From assembly GCA_910585935.1 (NCBI GenBank), contig CAJUHN010000059.1, positions 1 through 16,975 of the forward strand: 16,975 bases of DNA, read 5' to 3'. The notes below the pieces were generated by a model. That model was not told the DNA's origin. It saw only the letters and a program-made list of their open reading frames with translations, and made no database searches. Source of the stretch: an uncultured Lachnospiraceae bacterium (GTDB lineage: Bacteria > Bacillota > Clostridia > Lachnospirales > Lachnospiraceae). The position numbers and the translations under genes were made by a program. Shown one piece after another: positions 1 to 7,601 of this stretch; the stretch's first letter is position 1; each line of letters opens with the position of its first letter.

Positions 1-141
1 CCAACGAAGACGCGCTCCCGCTCCGTTCCAGACGTAACGGACACTAAATTCGCAGTCCCGCTCCTCGCGGAACTGCTCATTAAGTGCCGACGTCTTCCAA
101 GGGTCTTCTTTTGGAATAGGGTCTTGCTTCCGCTAGTTTGT
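1..141 (+). repeat. Hairpin repeat, copy 1 (left end cut by window edge)
   Basis: This is the first of five clear copies of a GC-rich repeat in AT-rich DNA. The left outer arm lies outside the window. The right arm (tggaatagggtcttgc, about 115-130) predicts a left arm of gcaagaccctattcca. Inner pairs are visible: gaagac near the left pairs with gtcttc before the right arm, and an apical hairpin pairs gcagtcccgc with gcggaactgc. It belongs to the same apical-loop variant as copies 2 and 4. The similarity to other copies stops after gctagtttgt. It faces copy 2, which lies inverted about 340 bp downstream. Confidence 0.85.
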
Positions 142-480
142 AGCGGACGGCAACCTTGCAGATTGTTGATACAAAATGTTTATTGTCTGTATCATGAGGC
201 TAAAATCCTCGCCTGCAGGTGAAGCCTTTCAGTTAACTCCATAATTTCAAATACAGAAAAAACAAACATATCTTTTAGAAAGTAAACTTTAGGCTGCTTT
301 AGCAACATATCGAACTTATCAACTGTAGTTGCTAGTGGTTCAGTTACATAGAATATAAAATACAAAAAAATATCTTATAAATTACATATTCCAAGTAAAT
401 TAGCATCATGAGTTAAATTACAACAAAACTATAACAACAACTTGACCTTTTACAAACTTGTAGAAGATATAACTTTTTCC
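142..480. other. Non-coding spacer between inverted repeat copies 1 and 2
   Basis: No open reading frame with a ribosome binding site is visible. The first part (168-227) holds several short nested complementarities: gataca (168-173) with tgtatc (188-193), aggct (197-201) with agcct (223-227), gagg (196-199) with cctc (207-210), and the palindrome cctgcagg (212-219). The rest is very AT-rich with no structure I can name. I do not recognise a riboswitch or other RNA family here. Confidence 0.4.
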
Positions 481-655
481 TAGAATAGCCAACAAACTAG
501 CGGAGGCAAGACAGTATTCCAAAAGAAGACCCTTGGAAGACGTCGGCACTTAATGAGCAGTTCCGCAAGGAGCGGGGCTGCGAATTTAGTGTCCGTTACG
601 TCTGGAACGGAGCGGAAGCGCGTCTTCGTTGGAATACTGTCTTGCGTAGCGAACC
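481..655 (-). repeat. Hairpin repeat, copy 2 (minus strand)
   Basis: This is a complete copy of about 175 bp, inverted relative to the others. Read on the minus strand it starts with ggttcgct and ends with ggctattcta. The outer arms gcaagacagtattcca and tggaatactgtcttgc are exact reverse complements over 16 bp. The inner pair is gaagac/gtcttc, where copies 3 to 5 have gaagcc/ggcttc. The apical hairpin pairs gcagccccgc with gcggaactgc. With copy 1 it forms a large inverted repeat around 142-480. No target-site duplication is obvious by eye. Confidence 0.9.
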
Positions 656-754
656 TCTGGTCAAAACGTTCCCTCTAAATTTATATCTAAAACATATCTT
701 TTTTCTAAAACATAATCTCTTGTCCATACCTTTAAATAACACACTATTAGAAAT

Positions 755-799
755 ATAGAAAAAGGACATCCTGTAGAATAGTTTTTACAGGATGTCCTT
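755..799 (-). terminator. Rho-independent terminator of the mecA/DUF1858 pair
   Basis: A perfect 14-bp stem pairs 762-775 (aaggacatcctgta) with 786-799, with a 10-nt loop. Read on the minus strand, the stem is followed by a T-rich run (positions 761 down to 751). It lies about 20 nt past the stop codon of the DUF1858 gene, the expected position for the end of that transcript. Confidence 0.9.
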
Positions 800-818
800 A
801 TCTTATTCGGATATTTTA

Positions 819-1025
819 CTATTCTTTTGTAGCTAAATATTCATTTAGAATATCTACTAGCTTGTCCGCATCCATCTGATGCACCATAGCTGCTTCTTCT
901 AAAGATTCTCCCTGTGCAGAAGGGCAGCCGATACAATGCATACCAGCTCCCATGAGAACTGCTGCTAATGAAGAATCTATCTGTAAAATATCACCGATAA
1001 TCATATCTTTTGATATTTGAGCCAT
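819..1025 (-). CDS. DUF1858 domain small protein with CxxC motif
   Basis: This 68-residue protein matches the DUF1858 family (also called the hybrid-cluster-protein-associated redox disulfide domain) along almost its whole length. The family hallmark is visible: a short helix-forming N-terminus (DMIIGDILQ), then GMHCIGCPSAQGESLEEA with Cys31 and Cys34 forming the CxxC pair. The family's role is not firmly known; the cysteine pair suggests redox or metal-related chemistry in the cytoplasm. The start is well supported by an AGGAGG ribosome binding site at 1034-1039, 8 nt from the ATG. It follows mecA by 39 nt on the same strand and is followed by a strong terminator, so the two genes probably share a transcript. 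No link to a hybrid cluster protein gene is visible in the window. Confidence 0.92.
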   Translation of the reverse strand: MAQISKDMIIGDILQIDSSLAAVLMGAGMHCIGCPSAQGESLEEAAMVHQMDADKLVDILNEYLATKE

Positions 1026-1064
1026 TTGTGAGTCCTCCTAAATAAAATAGTGATTCTGCTAGTA

Positions 1065-1862
1065 TTATAATATGTTTGCTAATATTTGTAAAGCAGAGTC
1101 TTTTAAAATTGTTTGGTAATGTTCTTGGTAAAACAATTCTCTATCTATAGAAACAGCCTCTTTATTTCCATATTCTGATACAATATTAATAATCTGATTA
1201 AATTGTACAGGTGTATGCTCAGATTTATTCAGTATTAGATAGTATGTGCGAGATACAGGATTCCTATAAAGGGAATTTTTCCCGAAATATACCTCACGCA
1301 GAATAGAAGCTAAAGATTCAATGGTTTTAAAATCATGAAAAGAATAGATGCGAATGAGATTCGCACTTTCTGAAGTGTCAGAATCTTCTTTTTCCTTTTC
1401 TGCTTCAGGAGTATTTTCTATAATTTTTGTAACATTTTGAAAGTCAGCTAAATTGACTTCAGTTTCATTTGAATTAGAATTAGAAAAAAGTTCTAAAACT
1501 TCATCTGCTCCTTCTAAATCATCTGTATTATCATAACCTTCTAATTCCTCCATATCATCAAATTCATCTTCAAATGATGGAGCAAATTTAGAAAAACGAG
1601 TATCCAATTCTTCAGGGTCATCTACTTTAGTAATAATTAAAACAATAGATTCGGATGACATAGGGATAGCTTCTATCATAAGTGGAAAATCGTCAGCTTC
1701 AAATCCAAACTCATAAGAAGCTTGTTGCATCATATCGCGAAATAAACTTTTTGCTTTTTCTGTTCCATAGGCTAATTCACTGATTTTTATTTCACGCGAT
1801 GCGAGATCTGTTTTGTTTAAAGTACAACGAATTTGATTATCACTAATTTTTTCAATCTTCAT
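1065..1862 (-). CDS. mecA: MecA-family ClpC adaptor protein
   Basis: This 265-residue protein has the MecA layout. An N-terminal substrate-binding domain (about residues 1-95, starting MKIEKISDNQIRCTLNKTDL) is followed by a long acidic linker (about 96-165, rich in Asp, Glu and Asn) and a C-terminal domain (about 168-265, from NLIRIYSFHDFKTIESLA to the end). In Bacillus, MecA delivers proteins to the ClpC/ClpP protease and helps assemble the ClpC hexamer through its C-terminal domain; the same job in this organism is inferred from family membership. The linker is longer and more acidic than I would expect from the Bacillus protein. A ribosome binding site (GGGAG, near 1874-1878) supports the start, and a sigma-A-like promoter lies about 95 nt upstream. 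No clpC or competence gene is in the window. Confidence 0.92.
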   Translation of the reverse strand: MKIEKISDNQIRCTLNKTDLASREIKISELAYGTEKAKSLFRDMMQQASYEFGFEADDFPLMIEAIPMSSESIVLIITKVDDPEELDTRFSKFAPSFEDEFDDMEELEGYDNTDDLEGADEVLELFSNSNSNETEVNLADFQNVTKIIENTPEAEKEKEDSDTSESANLIRIYSFHDFKTIESLASILREVYFGKNSLYRNPVSRTYYLILNKSEHTPVQFNQIINIVSEYGNKEAVSIDRELFYQEHYQTILKDSALQILANIL

Positions 1863-1958
1863 ATTTTATCACTCCCTGCCACTATTACGTTTGCTTTTAT
1901 ATCGACATAAAATCAAAACGACATTAGGACTTAAAAGGTTTTCCTTTTTTACCCCTAT

Positions 1959-1987
1959 AGTATAAACCATAAATTCTTTATAGTAAA
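1959..1987 (-). promoter_or_regulatory. Sigma-A-like promoter for mecA
   Basis: On the minus strand, TTTACT (1982-1987) and TATACT (1959-1964) are separated by exactly 17 bp. The position, about 95 nt upstream of mecA, is suitable. It is divergent from the kinase promoter, whose -35 box lies about 40 bp away. Confidence 0.65.
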
Positions 1988-2027
1988 GATAAAATCACAA
2001 AATGTCGAAAATTTCATTAATTTTATC

Positions 2028-2056
2028 TTGTCATGAATGGAAATTTCTGTTATAAT
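2028..2056 (+). promoter_or_regulatory. Sigma-A promoter for the kinase gene
   Basis: TTGTCA (2028-2033) and TATAAT (2051-2056) are separated by 17 bp, a near-consensus sigma-A promoter. Transcription would start near 2063. This matters for the gene start: the ATG codons at 2037 and 2055 lie inside the promoter and could not be in the mRNA. Confidence 0.75.
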
Positions 2057-2111
2057 GTTCAAAAGAGGTATCCTTTATTTCTTTTTATCTTGTAAAAAAG
2101 GAGGTATTCCT

Positions 2112-3422
2112 ATTTCTAAAAAAATCTTATGTCAATCATATTATCTTAAAAAAATCATCGGAAGTGGTGGAAATGGTACAGTATATTTAGCAAAACATAT
2201 GACATTACATTACAAATGTATAATCAAATGTATACGAAAATTTCAGAAGTTTCAAGTCAATTCTCTATTAGAAGCAAATATTTTAAAAAGGTTAAAGCAT
2301 CCTTTCATTCCTAGCTTATATGATACCCAAGAAGATGAAAAATATTATTATTTAATCGAAGAATTTCTAGAAGGACGATCTTTAGATTCTTATAGCAGTA
2401 GAAAGAAGCTATCTCATTCTCAAATAATTTCTATTTTATATCAATTATGTGAAATATTACAATATCTACATGAACAGAATCCAGAACCTATTTTATATTT
2501 AGATTTACAGCCAAAAAATATTTTAATTCAAAGGGGAAAAGTTAAGTTAGTGGATTTTGGAAATTCTAGGAGTTATTCTGATTTAAAAAAACAAAAATTT
2601 TTTTACGGCACACTGGGGTTTGCCGCTCCAGAACAGTATGAAGGGGGAGAGATAGAAGAGAGTACCGATATTTATTCATTAGGGGCAGTATTTTATTTTT
2701 TATTTACGAAAGAGATTCCGTCCAATAAGACTTCATGGAAGGAGATACCAGAAAATTATCAAAATATCATAAAAAATTGCCTTTATCATAAAAAAGAAGA
2801 GAGATATCAAAGTATTTTAGAAGTGAAAAAAGAAATACAAAAGTTAAAAGAAAGAGAAAATACAAAGAAATGGAGGAGGAAATGGAGGGAGAAAAAGTTG
2901 ACAGTAGCAGTAGCTGGCACAAAAGCGGGAATCGGAGTCACACATATTTGTTTTGCACTCGCAAAGTATATAGCCAAAAGGCAGGATTGTCTATATTTAG
3001 AAAAAAATTCTTCAAAAACTGTAGAATTTTTAATAAAACAGGAAGGGTTAAGATATGAAAAGGTGGGATATCGCTATCAATCTTTTTATTTGGGAGAAGA
3101 AGTGGAGGAGGAGTGGGAAAAGATTTCTGTTATCATAAAGGATTATGGGAGATTAACAGAAGAAAATTATGAAGAGTTTCAGAAAGAAGAACATAAGATC
3201 ATGGTGATGGGAATAAGACCATGGCAGGAGATGGGAGAGTGGAAAGAAAGATTAAAAGGAGAAAAGATTTTATATTTAGTGAATTTCACAGAGGGAAAGG
3301 AATTTTATATCTGGCAGAAAAAGAATAAAATCGGATATCGAGTGCCATACATGCCAGATCCATTTACAAATGAAAATAGGACATTTTGGGAGAATATTTA
3401 TAAGAATATAGATGAGGATTAA
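2112..3422 (+). CDS. Ser/Thr protein kinase fused to a ParA/MinD-like domain
   Basis: Residues 1 to about 255 form a eukaryotic-type Ser/Thr kinase domain (numbering from ATT at 2112). It has a glycine-rich loop GSGGNG (17-22), Lys39, catalytic-loop LDLQPKN with Asp131 and Asn136, DFG at Asp148, and APE at 172-174. The usual HRD histidine-arginine is replaced by Tyr-Leu. Residues 264-436 start with TVAVAGTKAGIGVTH and resemble the ParA/MinD fold. The deviant Walker A keeps its first lysine (Lys271) but has Val276 where the catalytic lysine is expected, so ATP hydrolysis there is doubtful. I see no membrane segment. An ORF with ATG at 2037 is open, but that codon lies within the promoter. GGAGG at 2100-2104 sits 7 nt before ATT 2112, and no in-frame ATG, GTG or TTG occurs between the promoter and the glycine loop. 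The start is therefore inferred to be ATT. The substrate is unknown. Confidence 0.85.
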   Translation: MSKKILCQSYYLKKIIGSGGNGTVYLAKHMTLHYKCIIKCIRKFQKFQVNSLLEANILKRLKHPFIPSLYDTQEDEKYYYLIEEFLEGRSLDSYSSRKKLSHSQIISILYQLCEILQYLHEQNPEPILYLDLQPKNILIQRGKVKLVDFGNSRSYSDLKKQKFFYGTLGFAAPEQYEGGEIEESTDIYSLGAVFYFLFTKEIPSNKTSWKEIPENYQNIIKNCLYHKKEERYQSILEVKKEIQKLKERENTKKWRRKWREKKLTVAVAGTKAGIGVTHICFALAKYIAKRQDCLYLEKNSSKTVEFLIKQEGLRYEKVGYRYQSFYLGEEVEEEWEKISVIIKDYGRLTEENYEEFQKEEHKIMVMGIRPWQEMGEWKERLKGEKILYLVNFTEGKEFYIWQKKNKIGYRVPYMPDPFTNENRTFWENIYKNIDED

Positions 3423-3617
3423 GTGAAGATGTTATGTATTTGATAAGTTTGGAATGATAGGATTAGCTATAGAGTCGAGTGGATTTTTTAATAGGGTCAT
3501 ATTTTTTTATTCTCTATCATAGGAGTAGCCGCCTGCCAGAAGAAAGAGAATAAGAAAATAATTTATAATATATCACAAATAAAAAACTTATTTCGCGAAA
3601 GAGAAATGGAGATTATA

Positions 3618-3863
3618 ATGAGAATAAATATTGATTTTTATGAATTTTCGGAGCTAAGAAATCAATATCTAGCTCTGATAAATGAATTGGAGGCGTATCG
3701 AAAAAACCAAATAGAACTTATTTTAAATGGAAAAAGAAGCTCGCCAGTAGAAATCGCGACTGCGTGTATGGTACAGGAAGAAGGATCTTATATGAGGGAT
3801 TACATAGGAAATGAAATAGGAAAGGTGGTGGAAGTGAGATTTGATAGAATAGGGGAAGTTTGA
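3618..3863 (+). CDS. Small protein of unknown function
   Basis: This 81-residue protein has no domain I recognise. The first half is predicted helical and charged (EFSELRNQYLALINELEAY), and the second half holds SSPVEIATACMVQEEG and a basic/acidic tail. It has no signal peptide or membrane segment. An in-frame ATG exists at 3606, but TGGAG at 3607-3611 gives a good 6-nt spacing to the ATG at 3618, so I place the start there. It lies between the kinase and the GH18 gene on the same strand, 195 nt from the first and 279 nt from the second, so operon membership is uncertain. It could be a helical small partner protein or a remnant of a longer gene. Confidence 0.55.
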   Translation: MRINIDFYEFSELRNQYLALINELEAYRKNQIELILNGKRSSPVEIATACMVQEEGSYMRDYIGNEIGKVVEVRFDRIGEV

Positions 3864-4041
3864 GAGAAAAGACGGAGGAAATGATAAGTGAAATTTTGGA
3901 AAAGTTTGAAATAAAGAACAAAGCGAGATAAGTGAAAAAAGAACTCCTCTTTTAAAATATCCATTCGATTGTATAGCTAAGAAATTTTTATAAATTTTGT
4001 TTTAAAAATAAGAAAGGTTTTCTTAAAGATAAATGCGCTAA

Positions 4042-4070
4042 TAGACAGGAGAAAAGTTGTGTGATATACT
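4042..4070 (+). promoter_or_regulatory. Sigma-A-like promoter for the GH18 gene
   Basis: TAGACA (4042-4047) and TATACT (4065-4070) are separated by 17 bp, about 70 nt upstream of the GH18 start. This suggests the GH18 gene has its own transcript rather than depending on the kinase operon. Confidence 0.6.
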
Positions 4071-4142
4071 AATGCAAGTGAAGAACAGAAAAAACATAAG
4101 AAAAGGAGAAAAATAAACGAATCAATTTAGGAGGAAAAGGGA

Positions 4143-5906
4143 TTGAAAAAGGCCATGAAGAAAAAATTGATCTCTGTAGGAGTAGCATCAGGATTAATGA
4201 TAGTGATTATAGGATGTTTAGGTGTGAATAAATTAATAGAACACTATACACCTACAAACGAGAAACAGGATTTATATACTTATTTTGAAATACAAGATGA
4301 AAATGAAGCAATTATTTCGCTGCAGAATAATAGATTAGAAGAAAGAGCAGAGATTGTAGATGGAGAAATTTTTGTGCCATATGAATTGGTAAAGGATAAT
4401 TTTAACTCTAGATTTTATTGGGATGAATCCGCCTCTCTTATGGTTTTCACTACAGCTACAGAGATATATAAAATACCTTTAGAAAGTAAGAATTATACTG
4501 TAAATGGAGAAGAAAGAACAGAGGAATTTATTATTTTAAAGACTATAGAGGATGGATTATATTTGAATATTGATTTTGCTAAACAATATTCAGATTTTTA
4601 TTATGAGTATTACCAAGAACCGAATAGAATTATGGTTTATAATGAATGGGGAAATGTAGATTATACTACTTTGAGTAAAGATGGAAAAATAAGGGTATTA
4701 GGTGGAATTAAAAGTCCTATTCTGGCAGAATTAGAAAAGGGCACAAGGGTTTTAGTAAAAGATTTGATGGAAAATTGGGCGCATGTACAGACAATAGATG
4801 GGATAGATGGATATATTCAATTAGAATATTTAGGAGATAGCCAAATAGTGACTTTAGAAAATCCTGATTATATAGAACCTGTTTATCCGAATATTCAGAA
4901 AGATTATAAAATAAATATGGCATGGCATCAGGTGGGAGGATATATAGGAGCAGATGGATTTCAACAGGCGATGCAAGGAGTGAGCGGAGTGAATACCATA
5001 GCGCCTACTTGGTTTTTTATGTCTGACAATGATGGAAATATCGTTTCTTATGCGACACATGAATATGTGCAGAAAGCGCATGAAATGGGGATAGAAGTCT
5101 GGGGATTAGTGCAAAACATGGACTATGATATCAGTTCTTATCAGATTTTATCTAGAATGGCTAGCAGAGAAAATCTGGTGAATCAGTTGATTTCTAAAGC
5201 ATTAGAATATGATTTAGATGGAATTAACGTGGATATTGAAGAATTGAGTAATGATGCAGAAGATGGTTATATTCAATTTATAAGAGAATTGTCGATACAA
5301 TGTCGAAAACATGGGTTGGTGTTGTCTATTGATAATTATGTACCCACTGCTTTTACCAGTCATTATAATCGAAAAGAACAGGGCATAGTAGCAGATTATA
5401 TTGTTATCATGGGATATGATGAACATTATGCAGGAGTAGCAGAAGCTGGTTCTACTGCTTCTATTGAATTTGTAAAGAATGGAATAATAAAGACATTGGA
5501 AGAAGTCCCAAAGGAAAAAGTGATTAATGGCATACCATTTTACACAAGAGTATTTAAGCAAATTCCGGAAAATGTAGCAAAAGAAGGGCAAGAAGGCGTT
5601 TTAATAGAAGATACAAATTCTGAATTAGGGAGATATTTATTGGACAGTGAAGCTGTTCCTATGGGAAAAGCAGAAAGACTTTTACAAGAAAATGGTGTGA
5701 ACCCCATTTGGAATGATGCATTAGGACAGTATTATGGAGAATATATGAAAGATGGAATAAAATATCTCATCTGGCTAGAAGAAGAGGAATCCATAGGTTT
5801 AAAAATGAAGCTGATAAAAGATTATGAATTGGCAGGAGTAGCAGAATGGAGTTTAGGATTAGCCAAAAATACGATTTGGGAGGTAATTCGTTCTTATTTA
5901 GAGTGA
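4143..5906 (+). CDS. Membrane-anchored GH18 glycosidase with SH3-like domain
   Basis: This 587-residue surface enzyme probably acts on peptidoglycan or another N-acetylglucosamine-containing polymer. After a basic N-terminus, residues 9-31 form a hydrophobic segment; IIGC at 22-25 is a weak lipobox, so it may be a membrane anchor or a lipoprotein signal. Residues about 45-175 resemble the copper-amine-oxidase-N-like domain common in clostridial wall enzymes. Residues about 180-232 form an SH3-like domain (GTRVLVKDLMENWAHVQT). Residues about 252-587 form the GH18 barrel with the signature DGINVDIE (359-366), Glu366 being the catalytic acid. The start is TTG at 4143, 8 nt after AGGAGG (4129-4134); the ATG at 4155 is 20 nt from that site and less likely. 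Related YaaH/SleL-type enzymes act on spore cortex, which fits the CwlD-like gene downstream, but that role is inference. Confidence 0.9.
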   Translation: MKKAMKKKLISVGVASGLMIVIIGCLGVNKLIEHYTPTNEKQDLYTYFEIQDENEAIISLQNNRLEERAEIVDGEIFVPYELVKDNFNSRFYWDESASLMVFTTATEIYKIPLESKNYTVNGEERTEEFIILKTIEDGLYLNIDFAKQYSDFYYEYYQEPNRIMVYNEWGNVDYTTLSKDGKIRVLGGIKSPILAELEKGTRVLVKDLMENWAHVQTIDGIDGYIQLEYLGDSQIVTLENPDYIEPVYPNIQKDYKINMAWHQVGGYIGADGFQQAMQGVSGVNTIAPTWFFMSDNDGNIVSYATHEYVQKAHEMGIEVWGLVQNMDYDISSYQILSRMASRENLVNQLISKALEYDLDGINVDIEELSNDAEDGYIQFIRELSIQCRKHGLVLSIDNYVPTAFTSHYNRKEQGIVADYIVIMGYDEHYAGVAEAGSTASIEFVKNGIIKTLEEVPKEKVINGIPFYTRVFKQIPENVAKEGQEGVLIEDTNSELGRYLLDSEAVPMGKAERLLQENGVNPIWNDALGQYYGEYMKDGIKYLIWLEEEESIGLKMKLIKDYELAGVAEWSLGLAKNTIWEVIRSYLE

Positions 5907-6004
5907 AATATTGGAATTAGGGAAAAGAAAATAGACTATTTAAAAGGAAATCTTCATATTTATTATAGAAAGAAATAGTTAAATGGTGATATTTAAAATA
6001 AAAG

Positions 6005-6057
6005 TCCACAGAAGAAGGAAGTTAATCCACTAGCTTCCCTATTTTGTGGATTTTTTT
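6005..6057 (+). terminator. Rho-independent terminator after the GH18 gene
   Basis: The outer stem pairs tccaca (6005-6010) with tgtgga (6045-6050). The inner stem pairs ggaagtta (6017-6024) with tagcttcc (6031-6038). Seven Ts follow at 6051-6057. It lies about 100 nt past the GH18 stop and separates that transcript from the amidase gene. Confidence 0.85.
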
Positions 6058-6063
6058 CATTAT

Positions 6064-6094
6064 TTTACATAATGAGTTCTATTTACCATATAAT
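6064..6094 (+). promoter_or_regulatory. Possible promoter for the CwlD-like gene
   Basis: TTTACA (6064-6069) and TATAAT (6089-6094) are 19 bp apart, longer than ideal. The -10 is embedded in CATATAAT (6087-6094), which also resembles the -10 element read by mother-cell or forespore sigma factors. Bacillus cwlD is controlled by sporulation sigma factors, so sporulation control is plausible but not proven by this motif. Confidence 0.4.
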
Positions 6095-6212
6095 AGTGAG
6101 AGTATTAGTTAGAAAAGAAGTCTTTAAATACAAAAGTTTTTTCTATAATTTTTTTATTAAATGGACTTAAGATGGATAAAAAAGAAAATATAAGAGCGGA
6201 GGGGCAGATAGC

Positions 6213-6899
6213 ATGAATAAAAAATGGGAGCTTTTTATGGGGTTGGTTTTAATTTTAGCAGTTTCTGTATTGGCAAAAAATATAGGAGTGATGGAAAGTA
6301 TGGATCAGGTGAGAGAGAATAAAGTGATTGTACTTGATGCAGGACATGGTGGCTCAGATCCGGGGAAAATTGGGATAAACAAGGCTTTGGAAAAAGATGT
6401 GAATTTGAGTATTGTTTTAAAATTGAAAGAAGAATTAGAAAAAAAAGGTTATCAGGTGGTGCTCACTAGAGATACTGATGAAGGACTCTATCAAGAAACA
6501 GATAATAATAAAAAACAAGCAGATATGAAGAAGAGATGTGAGATCATTGAAGAGAGTAAATGTATTTTAGCAGTAAGTATTCATCAAAATAGTTTTCAGA
6601 CAGAAGATATTTCAGGACCACAAGTGTTTTATTTTACCACTTCTGTAGAAGGGAAAAAGATGGCTACTATTTTACAACAGAAATTGATTGAATGGTTAAA
6701 ACCAAAAAAGGAAAGAGTAGAAAAAGCGAATGATACATATTATTTATTAAAAAAAGTATCTTGTCCTATTGTGATTGTGGAATGTGGATTTTTATCAAAT
6801 CAGACGGAAGCAGAATTGTTAGTGACAGAGGAATATCAACAAAAAGTGGCAGAAGCGATTGGTGAGGGGATTGAGGAGTATTTAAAAGAAAAAAAATAG
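6213..6899 (+). CDS. cwlD: N-acetylmuramoyl-L-alanine amidase, CwlD-like
   Basis: This 228-residue protein is an Amidase_3 zinc enzyme that cuts the amide bond between N-acetylmuramic acid and the peptide stem. In spore formers CwlD does this on the forespore side as the first step to muramic-delta-lactam in cortex. Residues 7-21 form an N-terminal membrane segment or signal. Zinc ligands are visible: His45 in VLDAGHGGSDPG, Glu60 in EKDVN, and His124 in SIHQNS. The catalytic glutamate is Glu190 in VECGFLSN. Length and layout match CwlD rather than the larger autolysins, since no wall-binding repeats are present. GGAGG at 6198-6202 is 10 nt before the ATG. A generic Amidase_3 wall hydrolase is the alternative; no gerD or other cortex gene is nearby to decide. 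Confidence 0.87.
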   Translation: MNKKWELFMGLVLILAVSVLAKNIGVMESMDQVRENKVIVLDAGHGGSDPGKIGINKALEKDVNLSIVLKLKEELEKKGYQVVLTRDTDEGLYQETDNNKKQADMKKRCEIIEESKCILAVSIHQNSFQTEDISGPQVFYFTTSVEGKKMATILQQKLIEWLKPKKERVEKANDTYYLLKKVSCPIVIVECGFLSNQTEAELLVTEEYQQKVAEAIGEGIEEYLKEKK

Positions 6900-6930
6900 A
6901 AAGAGGAATAGGGATATTTAATAGTAGAGG

Positions 6931-7100
6931 GGGACGCTGCGGCAAGGAACGATTCCAACGAAGCCGCGCTCTCGCTCCGTTCCAGATGTAGTGGTACTAA
7001 GCGCACAGACCATAAAGGTCTGTTTGCTAAGTGCCAACGTCTTCCAAGGGGCTTCTTTTGGAATTCGTTCTTTGCCTTCGCTAGTTGGCTGGCTGTTCTA
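6931..7100 (+). repeat. Hairpin repeat, copy 3
   Basis: This is a complete copy of about 170 bp, starting gggacgct and ending ggctgttcta. The outer arms ggcaaggaacgattcca and tggaattcgttctttgcc pair over 17 positions with one G-T pair and one bulged base. The inner pair is gaagcc/ggcttc. It carries the second apical variant, a hairpin pairing cagacc with ggtctg, shared with copy 5. It begins about 30 nt after the stop of the CwlD-like gene. Confidence 0.9.
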
Positions 7101-7155
7101 ATTTTGGAAAAGAGGATTTTATGATAAGTATAGAATAAAAGGGGTTAGCTTTTTC

Positions 7156-7443
7156 CTATTCTAGTGGAACAGCGTATTGAAAAACATGGTACATACCAGA
7201 AGTTTTTATTTTCCAATATTTTAATTGTTGTTTTCCATCAGAAGAAGAAGGAGGATTTTTTAATTCATAAATATTATCTTTAATATGTTCTATTTTAATG
7301 TGAGAAGTAGGAAAACCTAAGTCGGATAATTTTGATTTTATGGCCATATTGGGAAGAAAGTATAGAATTTCCCAATAAAAGAAGAATAATACTAATAAAA
7401 TGAAAAGAATTTCTACTATAAATTTATATTTTTGTGTTCTCAT
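7156..7443 (-). CDS. Small single-pass membrane protein, unknown function
   Basis: This 95-residue protein has a basic N-terminus (MRTQKYK), one strong hydrophobic segment at about residues 8-30 (ending in FYWEILYFLP), and a soluble tail of about 65 residues likely outside the membrane. The tail (LKYWKIKTSGMYHVFQYAVPLE) has no motif I recognise. A GGGGG run at 7452-7456 gives a usable ribosome binding site 8 nt before the ATG. It is transcribed divergently from the XRE-type regulator. It lies between repeat copies 3 and 4, in what looks like an accessory interval. It is neither a clear toxin nor a clear immunity protein. Confidence 0.65.
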   Translation of the reverse strand: MRTQKYKFIVEILFILLVLFFFYWEILYFLPNMAIKSKLSDLGFPTSHIKIEHIKDNIYELKNPPSSSDGKQQLKYWKIKTSGMYHVFQYAVPLE

Positions 7444-7540
7444 TAAAATCCCCCTTTTCTATATTTCTGATATTTATATAAAGATACTATAAAATTGAGA
7501 AAAAATCAACATATATGAATGGAAAATAAAAATATATTGA

Positions 7541-7550
7541 GCTTATAAGC
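7541..7550. promoter_or_regulatory. Short palindrome, possible operator
   Basis: The sequence gcttataagc is a perfect 10-bp palindrome, flanked by atat on both sides. It lies in the intergenic region between the divergent small membrane protein and the XRE-type regulator, about 50 nt upstream of the regulator. It could be an autoregulatory site. It is too short to be certain. Confidence 0.25.
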
Positions 7551-7601
7551 ATATAAAAGGAGAGTAAGATAAACGTATTCCAAAGATAAGGAGGACAAAA
7601 A

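Noticed and set aside
168..227. A riboswitch in the nested hairpins
   Set aside because: No conserved core of a riboswitch class I know is visible, and no gene follows on either strand within reach.
2037..2111. N-terminal extension of the kinase from ATG 2037
   Set aside because: It has no ribosome binding site, the sequence lies within and just after the promoter, and the ATG is between the -35 and -10 boxes.
3454..3522. A 22-codon open frame downstream of the kinase
   Set aside because: It has no ribosome binding site and no recognisable content.
3881..3931. A 16-codon micro-ORF after the small unknown gene
   Set aside because: GGAGG is only 2 nt from the ATG, too close for initiation, and nothing else supports it.
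5214..5591. A 125-codon minus-strand open frame within the GH18 gene
   Set aside because: It is opposite a clear catalytic domain and lacks a ribosome binding site or domain.
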